Shown here: positions 1-8,750 of the stretch, in pieces
How the letters are laid out: the number at the start of each line of letters is the position of its first letter
Position numbering within the stretch: position 1 is the stretch's first letter
Origin: Bacteroides xylanisolvens XB1A
Lineage (GTDB): Bacteria; Bacteroidota; Bacteroidia; Bacteroidales; Bacteroidaceae
DNA: 33,224 nucleotides
Reading direction: 5' to 3'
Assembly (NCBI RefSeq): GCF_000210075.1
Contig: NC_021017.1
Coordinates: forward strand, 1,466,036-1,499,259
Notes under the pieces: generated by a model
What the model was told of the DNA's origin: nothing
The model's input: the letters and a program-made list of their open reading frames with translations, nothing else
Databases searched by the model: none
Translations under genes and position numbers: made by a program

Positions 1-64
1 ACACCCTTCCTTTTTATATATTAATATTACACATTTGTACAACTCTTTCTATCGGGATTCTTTT

Positions 65-604
65 TTAATTGTCTTTTACTCCATATACTTCTTTATGTAT
101 TCTCTTTTTGATTGTTTCAAAATCCTTTTCACAATCCAGTTCTCCGTGTACCATTAAATACATGGGAAGAAAATCATCTCCGGGCTTGTAAGGAGGTTGA
201 CAGTAGTCTTTTTCCCATAGTGTAAAGCCCTGGCGTTGATAAAAGCTGATACGTCGTTTGGCCATTTCCTCCACCGGACGTTCTACCTCCAATACGATCG
301 GGCGTTTTAAATAATTGCACAAGTATTCCAGTGTACGTTTTCCATAACCTCCATTTCGCAGGGCAGGATTGGTTGCAAAGTGTTCTACATAGTAGAAACT
401 GTCAAAATCCCAATAGGTAATGAAGCCGACTGGCAAGTCATCATCAAAGATGATGTTATTATGAAAGTTGCCCGTACGGTCAGTGTACTCGCGCAGTTGT
501 TCCAGCTGACGGTACTCTTCCGGTGGAAATGCATCAATCAGGAGTTCTTCCATGAATTTGTAATGTTGCAGGTCCGACGTACTGATTGGTTGAAGTCTAA
601 TCAT
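65..604 (-). CDS. GNAT family N-acetyltransferase
   Basis: 179 residues, the usual length of a single-domain Gcn5-related acetyltransferase, which moves the acetyl group of acetyl-CoA onto an amine; the substrate cannot be told from sequence. The acetyl-CoA-binding motif A is visible as RNGGYGK at residues 83-89, following the strand YYVEHFATNP. The C-terminal part (FYQRQGFTLWEKD) fits the last strands of the fold. There is no signal peptide, so it is cytoplasmic. It stands alone on the minus strand, downstream of the divergently oriented stretch at 605-702. I trust the family; the acceptor is unknown. Confidence 0.85.
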   Translation of the reverse strand: MIRLQPISTSDLQHYKFMEELLIDAFPPEEYRQLEQLREYTDRTGNFHNNIIFDDDLPVGFITYWDFDSFYYVEHFATNPALRNGGYGKRTLEYLCNYLKRPIVLEVERPVEEMAKRRISFYQRQGFTLWEKDYCQPPYKPGDDFLPMYLMVHGELDCEKDFETIKKRIHKEVYGVKDN

Positions 605-702
605 GAGGTTTGGGTTTTAAGTTTGACAATAATATGATTGTATATTGATTTTGTTTTTGGATGAGTATTTACCATTGGTTACTATCGATGATTGCAATTC
701 AA

Positions 703-1980
703 TTAAGGAACATAAAACTCAATCATTCGGCGGATGGCACGTTGACAAACCGGACAAAACTCCGGATACCCGTTTGTTTTCATGCGACAGTCGTAGGCAG
801 GACGATAAATACCTTTAGCGGAATAGCCGCCTCCTTCATATACTCCTACCGGATATTTCTTTCTTTCAGCAATAGGAGTAGGGATCGGAGTGCCTGACGG
901 AAGCATATCTTTCCATTTGGAAGCAAAGTTCACCTGTGTTGAAATATTCTGTTCCCACGGTTCAACATCCAGTGGATAAGTATCCGTCATCACATCATCC
1001 TCATAAAAATACTCGTCGGCCAATCCACCGAAGCTGTGTCCGAATTCGTGCACTACCACCGGTTTGAACATGGGGTGATGGGCCGTGGTTAGCGTATAAG
1101 AATTGTATATTCCTCCTCCGCCATATACATCTGTGTTAGCGAGGATAATGATATGTTCGTAGGGGATGCCTGCCAATGCATTGTGGATAGACTTTACCCG
1201 GCTGGTAGTCAGATAGCGATCTGAATAAAAGGTATCGAAATGAGAATGAACCGCCGTTTCTTTCCACAGATTTTCGCGAGGAACACTGACACCACTATCC
1301 GTTGAAGGACTGGCTACGGCAACAATATTAAATTTACCTTTCATAGAACGGAACGGCTCGTACGAAAACAAACTTTCGCAGGTACGTTGTGCATCCTGAT
1401 AGAATATATCCATTTCTTTTTCTGTATATCCCTCTGCCAGGATAGCAACATCTATGCAGTCTTTTTCATTGCCACTTTGCAGCATATACCGGTGTGGAGT
1501 AACATGTGATACTCCCCGTTTATGAATCAATATGTCATCCGGACGCACGATATGTTTGTATGTAGCCATTGTTTTCTTTCGTGGAGAATATAAAGTCACT
1601 TCTATTTCTACAGGCTGTTTGGGATAGGGAAGAAGAAAGGTATTCTCAAACCCTTTAGCTGTTTCTTTGGCTTCGTCTGTTGACAGCCATTCTTGAAATA
1701 AAGAAGAGAAAGAAGTTTTGTAGATACACTGTTTGCTGGCAAGGTCTTTCACAATAATTTGTCCGTTGCCTTCCAAGGGAAGTTCGGAGAGATGATGTTG
1801 ACGCCCTGCCCAGGTAGGGAGCTGTGAAAGCTCATCCAGATAAATAGCCTGTTGTGTAGCATCCCCGGTAAAGATATAATCCACTCGCAATGTTTTGTTC
1901 TGAAAATAATCAGCGAAATTCTGGGCATAACTTCCTATAGAAGTGCAGAAACACAGAATGATACAGCAAATATGTTTCAT
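703..1980 (-). CDS. Secreted M64-family metallopeptidase
   Basis: 425 residues. Residues 1-20 are a signal peptide ending in SYAQ, so the protein is exported to the periplasm or outer membrane. An N-terminal beta-rich region (about 25-150) is followed by the peptidase M64 (IgA-peptidase-like) domain from about 165. The zinc site is HEFGHSFGGLADEY, with His311, Glu312 and His315 and the family's downstream Asp322. The region after GGIYNSYTLTTAHHP matches the conserved run-up to the active site. M64 proteins are frequent in Bacteroides, and most have no proven substrate; IgA cleavage is known only for a Clostridium member. A -7 promoter box sits at 2006-2013. Single-gene unit. Confidence 0.9.
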   Translation of the reverse strand: MKHICCIILCFCTSIGSYAQNFADYFQNKTLRVDYIFTGDATQQAIYLDELSQLPTWAGRQHHLSELPLEGNGQIIVKDLASKQCIYKTSFSSLFQEWLSTDEAKETAKGFENTFLLPYPKQPVEIEVTLYSPRKKTMATYKHIVRPDDILIHKRGVSHVTPHRYMLQSGNEKDCIDVAILAEGYTEKEMDIFYQDAQRTCESLFSYEPFRSMKGKFNIVAVASPSTDSGVSVPRENLWKETAVHSHFDTFYSDRYLTTSRVKSIHNALAGIPYEHIIILANTDVYGGGGIYNSYTLTTAHHPMFKPVVVHEFGHSFGGLADEYFYEDDVMTDTYPLDVEPWEQNISTQVNFASKWKDMLPSGTPIPTPIAERKKYPVGVYEGGGYSAKGIYRPAYDCRMKTNGYPEFCPVCQRAIRRMIEFYVP

Positions 1981-2005
1981 ATAAATGGTATATTTATGTT
2001 TTTCG

Positions 2006-2013
2006 CAAAGGTA
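2006..2013 (-). promoter_or_regulatory. Bacteroidetes -7 promoter box of the M64 gene
   Basis: On the minus strand the bases read TACCTTTG, matching the Bacteroidetes TAnnTTTG -7 element, 26 bp upstream of the start codon. No clear -33 element was picked out. Confidence 0.6.
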
Positions 2014-2086
2014 CGAACTATTGTTGACTTATCCGCTTTCTGCAAATAAAAGTAATAGATTATAGTATTTGTTGTCGAAAAATCGC

Positions 2087-2094
2087 TAACTTTG
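2087..2094 (+). promoter_or_regulatory. Bacteroidetes -7 promoter box of the Lrp gene
   Basis: TAACTTTG matches TAnnTTTG; the start codon is 38 bp downstream. A TTTG at 2068-2071 is closer than the usual -33 spacing. Confidence 0.65.
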
Positions 2095-2132
2095 CATAAA
2101 AGATTCATTGATAAAAACAATTTGATTCAAAA

Positions 2133-2612
2133 ATGGGACATCATCAATTAGATGCATTAGATGAGCAAATTCTGAGACTGATTGCAGGGAATGCGCGTAT
2201 TCCTTTTTTGGAAGTGGCAAGAGCATGTAATGTTTCCGGTGCTGCGATCCATCAGCGTATTCAGAAGCTTACTAATCTAGGAATATTAAAAGGTTCGGAG
2301 TATGTTATCGACCCCGAGAAAATCGGATATGAGACTTGCGCTTATATTGGTATATATCTAAAAGACCCCGAATCCTTTGACTCGGTAACAAAAGCTTTAG
2401 AGGCTATCCCCGAAGTGGTGGAATGCCATTTCACTACCGGAAAATATGATATGTTTATCAAAATTTACGCGAAGAATAACCACCACTTATTGAGTATTAT
2501 TCACGATAAGTTGCAACCATTGGGCTTGGCGCGTACCGAAACATTAATCTCCTTCCATGAAGCCATTAAGCGGCAGATGCCGATTATGGTCGACATAGAA
2601 GATGAAGATTAA
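2133..2612 (+). CDS. Lrp/AsnC family transcriptional regulator
   Basis: 159 residues, the normal size of a feast/famine regulator. The N-terminal helix-turn-helix spans about residues 5-55 (LDEQILRLIAGNARIPFLEV, then the recognition helix in SGAAIHQRIQKL). The C-terminal RAM ligand-binding domain follows from about 66, with the typical TGKYDMFIKI strand. Such proteins form dimers to octamers and usually respond to amino acids; the effector here is not readable. It is a single gene, convergent with folA; a 9-bp hairpin separates the two. Family assignment is secure, regulon unknown. Confidence 0.93.
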   Translation: MGHHQLDALDEQILRLIAGNARIPFLEVARACNVSGAAIHQRIQKLTNLGILKGSEYVIDPEKIGYETCAYIGIYLKDPESFDSVTKALEAIPEVVECHFTTGKYDMFIKIYAKNNHHLLSIIHDKLQPLGLARTETLISFHEAIKRQMPIMVDIEDED

Positions 2613-2641
2613 TCATTAGTCAGTATTCGTGGTTGGATCAC

Positions 2642-2663
2642 AGTAAGAAACAATTTTCTTACT
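2642..2663. terminator. Hairpin between the convergent lrp and folA genes
   Basis: A perfect 9-bp stem AGTAAGAAA / TTTCTTACT with a CAAT loop, AT-rich and without a long T run. It includes the stop codon of folA. It may serve as a weak bidirectional terminator. Confidence 0.4.
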
Positions 2664-3153
2664 TTCTTACGTAATCAACGAAAGCATAAGAGCAGAGATG
2701 TTTCTCATCCGCAGGATGGGCTTCTCTGCTTTTTTCCTGCCATACCTTTGAAGATACTTCCGGAAAATAGGCATCAGCTTCGGGGGCCGTACTGTCTATC
2801 TCTGTCAGGCAAAGTTCGTCAGCGAAGGAAAGAGCCTGCTGATAAATGCTTGCCCCTCCTATAATATAAATATGTTCATCCTCCCGGCAACTTCTCAAAG
2901 CCGTTTCGAGTGAAGGAAACACTTCCGCACCGGAACATACTGTATCCGGATTGGAAGATAAAACGATATTTCTTCGATTGGGCAATGCGCCTTTCGGTAA
3001 TGACTCGAAAGTTTTGCGTCCCATAAGTATGGTGTTTCCGGTAGTTAATGCTTTGAAACGTTTCAAATCATTCGGTAACCAGAAAAGAAGCTTATTCTCG
3101 AAGCCTATAGCCATGCGGCGGTCTACGGCAGCAATGATGGATACTTTACTCAT
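2659..3153 (-). CDS. folA: Dihydrofolate reductase
   Basis: 164 residues, the typical length of bacterial DHFR. It reduces dihydrofolate to tetrahydrofolate with NADPH, restoring the folate that thymidylate synthase oxidises. Visible family motifs: IIAAVDRRMAIGFENKLLFW (N-terminal strand and Met20-type loop), LPNDLKRFK with the acidic substrate-binding Asp, GNTILMGRKTFESLP, and IYIIGGASIYQQAL before the C-terminal strand. The start lies 5 bp after the thyA stop, so the two are co-transcribed and act in the same cycle. Nothing is missing. Confidence 0.96.
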   Translation of the reverse strand: MSKVSIIAAVDRRMAIGFENKLLFWLPNDLKRFKALTTGNTILMGRKTFESLPKGALPNRRNIVLSSNPDTVCSGAEVFPSLETALRSCREDEHIYIIGGASIYQQALSFADELCLTEIDSTAPEADAYFPEVSSKVWQEKSREAHPADEKHLCSYAFVDYVRK

Positions 3154-3158
3154 ATTTT

Positions 3159-3953
3159 TTACACGGCTACTGCTCCTGCAATATGCGGATGCGGATCATA
3201 GTTTACTAACTCGAAGTCCTCAAATTTAAAATCGAATATGTTTTTTACGTCCGGATTGATTTTCATTTGCGGCAATGGACGAGGCTCCCGTGATAATTGG
3301 AGCTTCACTTGTTCCAGATGGTTCAGGTAGATATGAGCATCACCGAAAGTATGAACGAAATCGCCGGCTTTCAAACCTGTCACTTGTGCCATCATTTGCA
3401 GTAATAATGCGTATGAAGCAATGTTGAAGGGAACACCGAGAAATATATCGGCACTGCGTTGATATAGTTGCAGGCTCAACCGCCCGTCTGCTACGTAAAA
3501 CTGAAAGAATGCATGGCAGGGAGGTAAATTCATATTGTTCAAATCTGCTACGTTCCACGCACTAACGATGATACGGCGTGAATCCGGATTGTGTTTGAGT
3601 GTCTCCACTACTTCGCTGATCTGGTCGATGAAGCCGCCGTTGTAATCAGGCCATGAACGCCATTGATAACCGTAGACATGACCCAAATCACCGTTCTCGT
3701 CCGCCCATTCGTTCCAAATACGTACTCCATGTTCCTGCAGGTATTTCACGTTTGTATCTCCTTGCAGAAACCAAAGCAATTCGTATATGATTGATTTCAG
3801 ATGCAGTTTTTTGGTTGTCAGACACGGGAAACCGTCATCAAGGTTAAAACGCATCTGATGACCGAAGATACTGATCGTTCCGGTTCCGGTACGATCACTT
3901 TTTTCCGTGCCTTCGGTTAGCACGCGATTGAGTAAATCCAGGTATTGTTTCAT
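3159..3953 (-). CDS. thyA: Thymidylate synthase (ThyA type)
   Basis: 264 residues, the same length as the E. coli enzyme. It methylates dUMP to dTMP using methylene-tetrahydrofolate. The catalytic Cys146 is in [12 protein letters not shown]; the phosphate-binding arginines are in SDRTGTGT and [11 protein letters not shown]; dUMP contacts lie in [20 protein letters not shown] and in HIYLNHLEQ. First gene of the thyA-folA operon; a -7 box TAATTTTG lies at 3988-3995, overlapping the end of the neighbouring phospholipase gene. Complete and unremarkable. Confidence 0.97.
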   Translation of the reverse strand: MKQYLDLLNRVLTEGTEKSDRTGTGTISIFGHQMRFNLDDGFPCLTTKKLHLKSIIYELLWFLQGDTNVKYLQEHGVRIWNEWADENGDLGHVYGYQWRSWPDYNGGFIDQISEVVETLKHNPDSRRIIVSAWNVADLNNMNLPPCHAFFQFYVADGRLSLQLYQRSADIFLGVPFNIASYALLLQMMAQVTGLKAGDFVHTFGDAHIYLNHLEQVKLQLSREPRPLPQMKINPDVKNIFDFKFEDFELVNYDPHPHIAGAVAV

Positions 3954-3987
3954 AATGAATAATTTGCAGTGAAAATGATTCTCCGTA

Positions 3988-3995
3988 CAAAATTA
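3988..3995 (-). promoter_or_regulatory. Likely -7 box of the thyA-folA operon
   Basis: Minus-strand TAATTTTG matches TAnnTTTG, 35 bp upstream of the thyA start. It overlaps the last codon of the phospholipase D-like gene. Confidence 0.5.
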
Positions 3996-5264
3996 CAAAA
4001 ATGGAGTGAATAAATTAGCAAACCAGCCGACGAACTTCTTCCAGGGAGAACGCTTTTTCCAAAACTCCGGTGTCAGCTGGGTGCAATGCTCGATATCGTT
4101 TCGGAACATATTATTTAATTCCCCCGTTATTCTTTTATCAAAAATAAAGGCATTTGTTTCGTAGTCATATCGTAGGCTGCGGCTGTTCAGGTTGGCAGTA
4201 CCGACTGTGCAGAACAAGTCGTCCACCATCATAATTTTCGAGTGATGGAATCCCCCGTTGTACATGTAGACAGTAGCTCCCCTTTTCATCAGTTTATGTA
4301 ACTTATAAAGTGCGGCATCCGGAGTAAAAGGGATATCGGAAGCAGAGGAAACCATGATGGTTACATCTACTCCCCGGTCAATTGTCCGGTTCAACGCCTT
4401 TTTGATGGAAGAAGTCGGTACAAAATAAGGATTGACGATATGAACATTCTTTTGTGCCGAATAAATGCTCATGGCATAGGCATGGCTCAACATACGGCTA
4501 TTCTTTTTCGGGGTACGGTCTACAATTGCTACAACGATATTTGTACTGTCTGTCTGTTCCTCATGTTGAGGAAAATAAGCTTCTCCTCCTATATTCTGTT
4601 TAGTCTCTTTGTTCCAGATCGTCAGGAAAATCTCCTGCAAATCGTTGACTGCATCCCCTTCGATACGCATGTGCATATCACGCCAGGTTCCGATTTTGGG
4701 TAGTCCGTTGATATAATAATCGGCGATATTCATTCCGCCTGTATATGCCACTTTTCCATCGATAACAGCAATTTTGCGATGATCGCGGTGGGCGGCATGA
4801 TTGATATAAGGGAAGGTGAACGGGTCAAACTTGACGATTTCGATTCCTTGTTCACGTATTTTCTTGAGGTGTTTCTTTTTAAGGGGCTTGTTGTTCGACC
4901 AGTTTCCGAAAGCGTCAAACATAGCTCGTACTTCAACACCTTCTTTCACTTTTTCGGCTAATAAAGTGAACAAAGCATTGGCAATGGAGTCATTTCGGAA
5001 GTTGAAATATTCCAGATGAACATGATGTTTAGCTTCCCGGATGGCTTCAAATAAATCGATAAACTTCTCCCGTCCGCTTTTTAGCAGTTTGACTTTATTA
5101 TTATCAGATATAGGGATTCCCGACTCTTCTAGGAAATGCAGTACTAGGGAATCGCTTGTTAGTCCGATTGAGTCTCTGGGCTGCGTCATCAGACTGTCGA
5201 TGACATCTGCCTGAACATGTAATAAAGGCAGGAATAGAAATAAAATAAATATACGTAGTTTCAA
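3993..5264 (-). CDS. Exported phospholipase D-like protein (cardiolipin synthase type)
   Basis: 423 residues with both HKD motifs of the phospholipase D superfamily: His162, Lys164, Asp169 in HRKIAVIDG, and His341, Lys343, Asp348 in HSKIMMVDD, each followed by the usual Gly/Asn-rich strand (TGGMN, TANLNSRS). Cardiolipin synthases join two phosphatidylglycerols. Unlike ClsA, this protein has a short cleavable-looking signal sequence (residues 1-19) instead of two N-terminal membrane helices, so it may be a periplasmic relative. Amphipathic C-terminus (WKKFVGWFANLFTPFL) could touch membrane. Own -7 box at 5297-5304. The enzyme class is clear, the exact reaction inferred. Confidence 0.85.
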   Translation of the reverse strand: MKLRIFILFLFLPLLHVQADVIDSLMTQPRDSIGLTSDSLVLHFLEESGIPISDNNKVKLLKSGREKFIDLFEAIREAKHHVHLEYFNFRNDSIANALFTLLAEKVKEGVEVRAMFDAFGNWSNNKPLKKKHLKKIREQGIEIVKFDPFTFPYINHAAHRDHRKIAVIDGKVAYTGGMNIADYYINGLPKIGTWRDMHMRIEGDAVNDLQEIFLTIWNKETKQNIGGEAYFPQHEEQTDSTNIVVAIVDRTPKKNSRMLSHAYAMSIYSAQKNVHIVNPYFVPTSSIKKALNRTIDRGVDVTIMVSSASDIPFTPDAALYKLHKLMKRGATVYMYNGGFHHSKIMMVDDLFCTVGTANLNSRSLRYDYETNAFIFDKRITGELNNMFRNDIEHCTQLTPEFWKKRSPWKKFVGWFANLFTPFL

Positions 5265-5296
5265 AACTCTTCTCTCTATTTTAGTTTACAGAGCAA

Positions 5297-5304
5297 CAAA
5301 TATA
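5297..5304 (-). promoter_or_regulatory. Likely -7 box of the phospholipase D-like gene
   Basis: Minus-strand TATATTTG fits TAnnTTTG, 33 bp before the start codon. Confidence 0.45.
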
Positions 5305-5450
5305 CAACATCTATGTTTGGGCTTACTTGGAGTAAAGGGTAGATTTATTATTGTTTAACACTAAAAGAGAGGGATAAAGAGTTCTTTGACTTATAAATAT
5401 AAAAATCCGGGAAACTTATGCTTTGGACTTTTAATCTGTATTTATTTTGT

Positions 5451-5780
5451 TTATGCCATAGAAGCAACCTTTCGTGTAGCCATAAACAATAATACGACAG
5501 CCGCGATAATAATTGACTTTGGATCAAGGCCGGTAGTACCATGATTAATCATACTGATAAATACTTCTCTTATTGTTCCCCAAGCTGCTTCTAATCCGCC
5601 TAACCATACAAAAAGTACGGCAGCCACAGTCATTACGAAGGCACTCCAGATACGAGCCAGATGGTTGCTACGACCGGGTAAATGGTGCATGACACGGCGA
5701 CTGAATCCGTTGTCTGCTATTTCCTGCTTGTTTTCTGCGAAGAAATCGCGCAAGAGCTTATCATTGTCTATTTCTGTCAT
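5451..5780 (-). CDS. Small membrane protein encoded with the ECF sigma factor (possible anti-sigma factor)
   Basis: 109 residues. A cytoplasmic N-terminus (about 1-40; LLRDFFAENKQEIADNGFSR) precedes two hydrophobic segments at about 43-63 and 88-105. The start overlaps the end of the sigma factor gene by 20 bp, implying translational coupling. Small proteins of this shape next to ECF sigma genes in Bacteroides are commonly annotated as DUF5056; I believe this is one but cannot confirm. A role as membrane anchor or anti-sigma factor is inferred from position and topology; there is no recognisable ZAS zinc motif. Confidence 0.7.
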   Translation of the reverse strand: MTEIDNDKLLRDFFAENKQEIADNGFSRRVMHHLPGRSNHLARIWSAFVMTVAAVLFVWLGGLEAAWGTIREVFISMINHGTTGLDPKSIIIAAVVLLFMATRKVASMA

Positions 5781-6312
5781 AACCGTTTTGTTTTAAATAC
5801 GTTGCTAATTTTTCTTTTCCACGTGACAGGTGGCTTTTCACCGTTCCTGACGGTACTCCTACAATACCTGCTATTTTGTCGATACTAATGTCCTCCATAT
5901 AGAACAACATAATGCAGGTCCTTTCCACTTCCTTAAGCATTTTGAGTGACTGATAAACATCCATTTTCTGTCCTACATTCTCTTGTTCGGTACTGTTGAT
6001 AGCGTCTATTTCTTTTGTATCCAAGTCGGCTGTCTCTTTCCGGCTGCGAATATAATCATAAAAAACATTATAAGCAATACGGTACAGCCACGTAGAGAAA
6101 CTTGACAAGTTTCGGAAAGAGGCAATGTTTGTATATGCTTTGATAAATGTATCTTGTGCAAGGTCGTCACTCAATTCGCTGTCGCCGCAAGTCAGGTTCA
6201 GGAAGAATCGCCGGATGGGCGACTGGTACTTCTCCACCAACTGGTCGAAGGCCCTGGTGTTCTTGAACACCACGACCTGCGCGACTAACGATATATCATT
6301 GAGTTGGCTCAT
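5761..6312 (-). CDS. ECF-type RNA polymerase sigma factor
   Basis: 183 residues with the two-domain layout of ECF sigma factors. Region 2 spans about 20-95 (DLAQDTFIKAYTNI, FSTWLYRIAYNVFYDYIRSR, which reads the -10 element). Region 4 spans about 120-175, with the helix-turn-helix IDKIAGIVGVPSGTVKSHLS. It directs RNA polymerase to a dedicated set of promoters. It overlaps the preceding DUF6249 gene by ATGA (4 bp) and the following small membrane protein by 20 bp: a tightly coupled three-gene operon. There is no FecR-like partner and it is not beside susC, so it is not a TonB-receptor-coupled sigma. Targets unknown. Confidence 0.94.
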   Translation of the reverse strand: MSQLNDISLVAQVVVFKNTRAFDQLVEKYQSPIRRFFLNLTCGDSELSDDLAQDTFIKAYTNIASFRNLSSFSTWLYRIAYNVFYDYIRSRKETADLDTKEIDAINSTEQENVGQKMDVYQSLKMLKEVERTCIMLFYMEDISIDKIAGIVGVPSGTVKSHLSRGKEKLATYLKQNGYDRNRQ

Positions 6313-7094
6313 TTATTCTCGTCGTTCTTTTCTTCGTTTACTCCATTATCTTTCTCTCCGGATTCGGAAGGGATAATTTCGAAGCTATCGTTTTTGACGT
6401 TATCCTGATTCTTTTTTTCATCTTTATGGGTAGTATACGTCCGGGGAGCATCTGTACCTTGAGCCTGTTGTTTACTACCGATGATCCATTGTCCGATACC
6501 CATAAATGTAACGAGTAAACCGATCGCTCCAATTCCGAATTCACCGGTGATTGCCCAAAGGAAGATGAAAAGACCGATACCTGTAAAGGTGTTCTTGATG
6601 CCTTGTGAACGTGGGTCAACCGTTTTATTTTCACGAATAAATTCTGCTGGCAATGGCTGACCTGCAGCGAGTGCCTGTTCGGCAAGACGATAGCGTGCTT
6701 TCCGATTTTTATAACGGAAGAAGAAGATTACAAACAGAATGAATACCGGAAATCCGAAAACGGCAATGATCGATATGATTGCTACGAGAATTCCTCCGTT
6801 GATACCAAAGCCGTGGAATGGGAAATCGTCGTCATCCGATTCGAATGTAAAACTGGCCTTACCATGACCAGTACTGACATTACTTGAGTTTGCATCTACT
6901 TCTGTGGAATCAGTGTCCGCTGTATCTACACCGATGACTGTGACAGCAGTATTGTTTGTTTTTGCTTTATTGTCTTTGGTCACAGTTACCTTTACTTTTC
7001 CGACGGAATCGCGGACAACAGTAGTTTGGTTTTGGGCAATAGCCAGTGTGCAAGTGGTCAGTACAACCATCAATGCTAATAGAAAATTTTTCAT
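6309..7094 (-). CDS. DUF6249-like membrane protein
   Basis: 261 residues, first gene of the sigma factor operon. Signal peptide 1-20 (ending in AIAQ), a polar Thr/Asp-rich periplasmic stretch to about 95, a long membrane helix about 98-126 followed by RYKNRKARYRLAEQALAAGQ, then two further hydrophobic segments at about 167-185 and 187-206, and a charged C-terminal tail from about 210. This arrangement, including the AGQPLP motif after the first helix, is that of DUF6249 proteins of Bacteroidetes, which often sit with ECF sigma genes. A part in envelope stress sensing is inferred from the operon, not from the sequence. Confidence 0.72.
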   Translation of the reverse strand: MKNFLLALMVVLTTCTLAIAQNQTTVVRDSVGKVKVTVTKDNKAKTNNTAVTVIGVDTADTDSTEVDANSSNVSTGHGKASFTFESDDDDFPFHGFGINGGILVAIISIIAVFGFPVFILFVIFFFRYKNRKARYRLAEQALAAGQPLPAEFIRENKTVDPRSQGIKNTFTGIGLFIFLWAITGEFGIGAIGLLVTFMGIGQWIIGSKQQAQGTDAPRTYTTHKDEKKNQDNVKNDSFEIIPSESGEKDNGVNEEKNDENK

Positions 7095-7168
7095 ATCAAT
7101 AGTTTTTTTATTTATTTCTTTGTTTGTTAGACGTAGTTAATATCATAGAAAGTTGCAAAGAGACGAAA

Positions 7169-7176
7169 TATTTTTG
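7169..7176 (+). promoter_or_regulatory. Likely -7 box of the rRNA methyltransferase gene
   Basis: TATTTTTG fits TAnnTTTG, 26 bp before the start codon, giving a short leader of about 20 nt. Confidence 0.5.
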
Positions 7177-7202
7177 ATATTTGCGGAAATTAATAACGAA
7201 AA

Positions 7203-8735
7203 ATGGAATTACCCGCTTCTTTCATAGATTATACCCGTGCCCTGTTGGGCGATGAAGAATACGACAAATTAGCTGTTGCTATCCAACAAGAACCACCTGT
7301 CAGCATCCGGTTGAATGATGGGAAATTAAAAATTGAAAATGGAAAATGCAGAATTGTACCGCAAGCAGGCTGTATTACTGATTTTCAACTTTCAGCTTTC
7401 AATTTTGAATTTAATCAAGTCCCTTGGTCTTCCGAAGGATTTTACTTGGATGAGCGTCTCACTTTCACGTTTGATCCATTGTTTCATGCAGGTTGTTATT
7501 ATGTTCAGGAGGCTTCTTCTATGTTTGTGGAGCAGGTGCTCCGGCAGTATGTCACCGGACCGGTAAAGATGCTGGATCTTTGTGCAGCTCCCGGTGGAAA
7601 GTCTACTCATGCCCGTAGTGTGCTTCCTGAAGGGAGTTTACTGGTGGCTAATGAAGTCATCCGGAATCGTTCGCAGATTCTTGCGGAGAATTTAACGAAG
7701 TGGGGACATCCGGATGTGGTAGTAACCAATAATGATCCGGCAGATTTTGCGGCTTTGCCGTCTTTCTTTGACGTGATTCTTACAGATGTCCCTTGCTCCG
7801 GTGAAGGTATGTTCCGTAAAGACCCTGTTGCTGTAGAAGAGTGGAGTTCCGAGAATGTAGAAATCTGTTGGCAGCGGCAGCGGCGGATTATTGGAGATAT
7901 TTGGGACACGTTGAAGCCTGGGGGAGTTCTTATATATAGTACGTGTACATTTAATACAAAAGAGGACGAAGAGAATGCACGTTGGATTCAACAAGAGTAT
8001 GGAGCCGAACCGTTAACTGTGCAAGTACAGGAAAACTGGAATATAACAGGAGATCTTTTACCGGATAATTGTGATGGTTCTAAATCTTCTATTCCTGTCT
8101 ATCATTTTTTCCCTCATAAGACGAAAGGCGAAGGCTTTTTCCTGGTAGCTTTTCGGAAGCCGGAGACAGGAGACGAGATTCCGGTATCTTCTTTCGCCAA
8201 GGAGAAGACTTCTAAAAAGAAAGATAAGAAAGGAGGAGCAGCATCTTCTCCTGTTTCGAAAGAACAGCTGAATATTGCAAAAAGTTGGCTGAATGATGAA
8301 AATTCGGACAAGTATATATTGTCGGCAGAAGGAACAAGTATCCAGGCTTTTTCAAAGCATTATGCTGATGAATTAATGGCAATGAAACAATGCCTGAAAA
8401 TCGTATCGGCAGGAGTGGAGATAGGAGAAGTGAAAGGAAAGGATTTGATACCTGACCATGCATTGGCGATGTGTAGTTCACTTTTATGCCGGGAAGCTTT
8501 CGCTACGGAAGAAATAAGTTATAAACAGGCTATCACTTATTTACGAAAAGAGGCCATTACCTTGCCGGTAACAGCCCCTCGTGGATATGTTTTGCTTACG
8601 TACCGGCATATTCCTCTCGGATTTGTGAAGAATATCGGCAATCGTGCCAATAATCTTTATCCGCAAGAATGGCGTATCCGTAGCGGATACTTGCCGGAAA
8701 ATATACGCATATTATCGGAAAGTACAGTTGATTAA
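7203..8735 (+). CDS. RsmF/NSUN-type rRNA (cytosine-C5) methyltransferase
   Basis: 510 residues. It transfers a methyl group from SAM to cytosine C5, probably in 16S rRNA. The SAM site is DLCAAPGGKS (125-134). The two cysteines of the family are Cys198 in DVPCSGEGMF and Cys248 in YSTCTFNTKEDEENA. A C-terminal extension from about 350 holds the RsmF-type RNA-binding domain. Odd: between SIRLN (34-38) and VPWSSEGFYL (73-82), which normally lie close together, there are about 33 low-complexity residues encoded by an imperfect inverted repeat at 7323-7412, which looks like an in-frame palindromic insertion. Single gene, convergent with the lipoprotein gene. Confidence 0.92.
   Translation: MELPASFIDYTRALLGDEEYDKLAVAIQQEPPVSIRLNDGKLKIENGKCRIVPQAGCITDFQLSAFNFEFNQVPWSSEGFYLDERLTFTFDPLFHAGCYYVQEASSMFVEQVLRQYVTGPVKMLDLCAAPGGKSTHARSVLPEGSLLVANEVIRNRSQILAENLTKWGHPDVVVTNNDPADFAALPSFFDVILTDVPCSGEGMFRKDPVAVEEWSSENVEICWQRQRRIIGDIWDTLKPGGVLIYSTCTFNTKEDEENARWIQQEYGAEPLTVQVQENWNITGDLLPDNCDGSKSSIPVYHFFPHKTKGEGFFLVAFRKPETGDEIPVSSFAKEKTSKKKDKKGGAASSPVSKEQLNIAKSWLNDENSDKYILSAEGTSIQAFSKHYADELMAMKQCLKIVSAGVEIGEVKGKDLIPDHALAMCSSLLCREAFATEEISYKQAITYLRKEAITLPVTAPRGYVLLTYRHIPLGFVKNIGNRANNLYPQEWRIRSGYLPENIRILSESTVD
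7323..7412. repeat. Imperfect palindromic element inside the methyltransferase gene
   Basis: The left arm at 7323-7355 and the right arm at 7380-7412 are inverted copies matching at about 25 of 33 positions, best in the outer 16 bp (15/16). They are A/T-rich with repeated AATTGAAA motifs, unlike the surrounding coding sequence. The reading frame stays open across it. Confidence 0.6.
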
Positions 8736-8750
8736 AGAAGACCCTGCTGA

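Noticed and set aside
1..64. Leading 64 bases
   Set aside because: No gene end, terminator or repeat can be supported.
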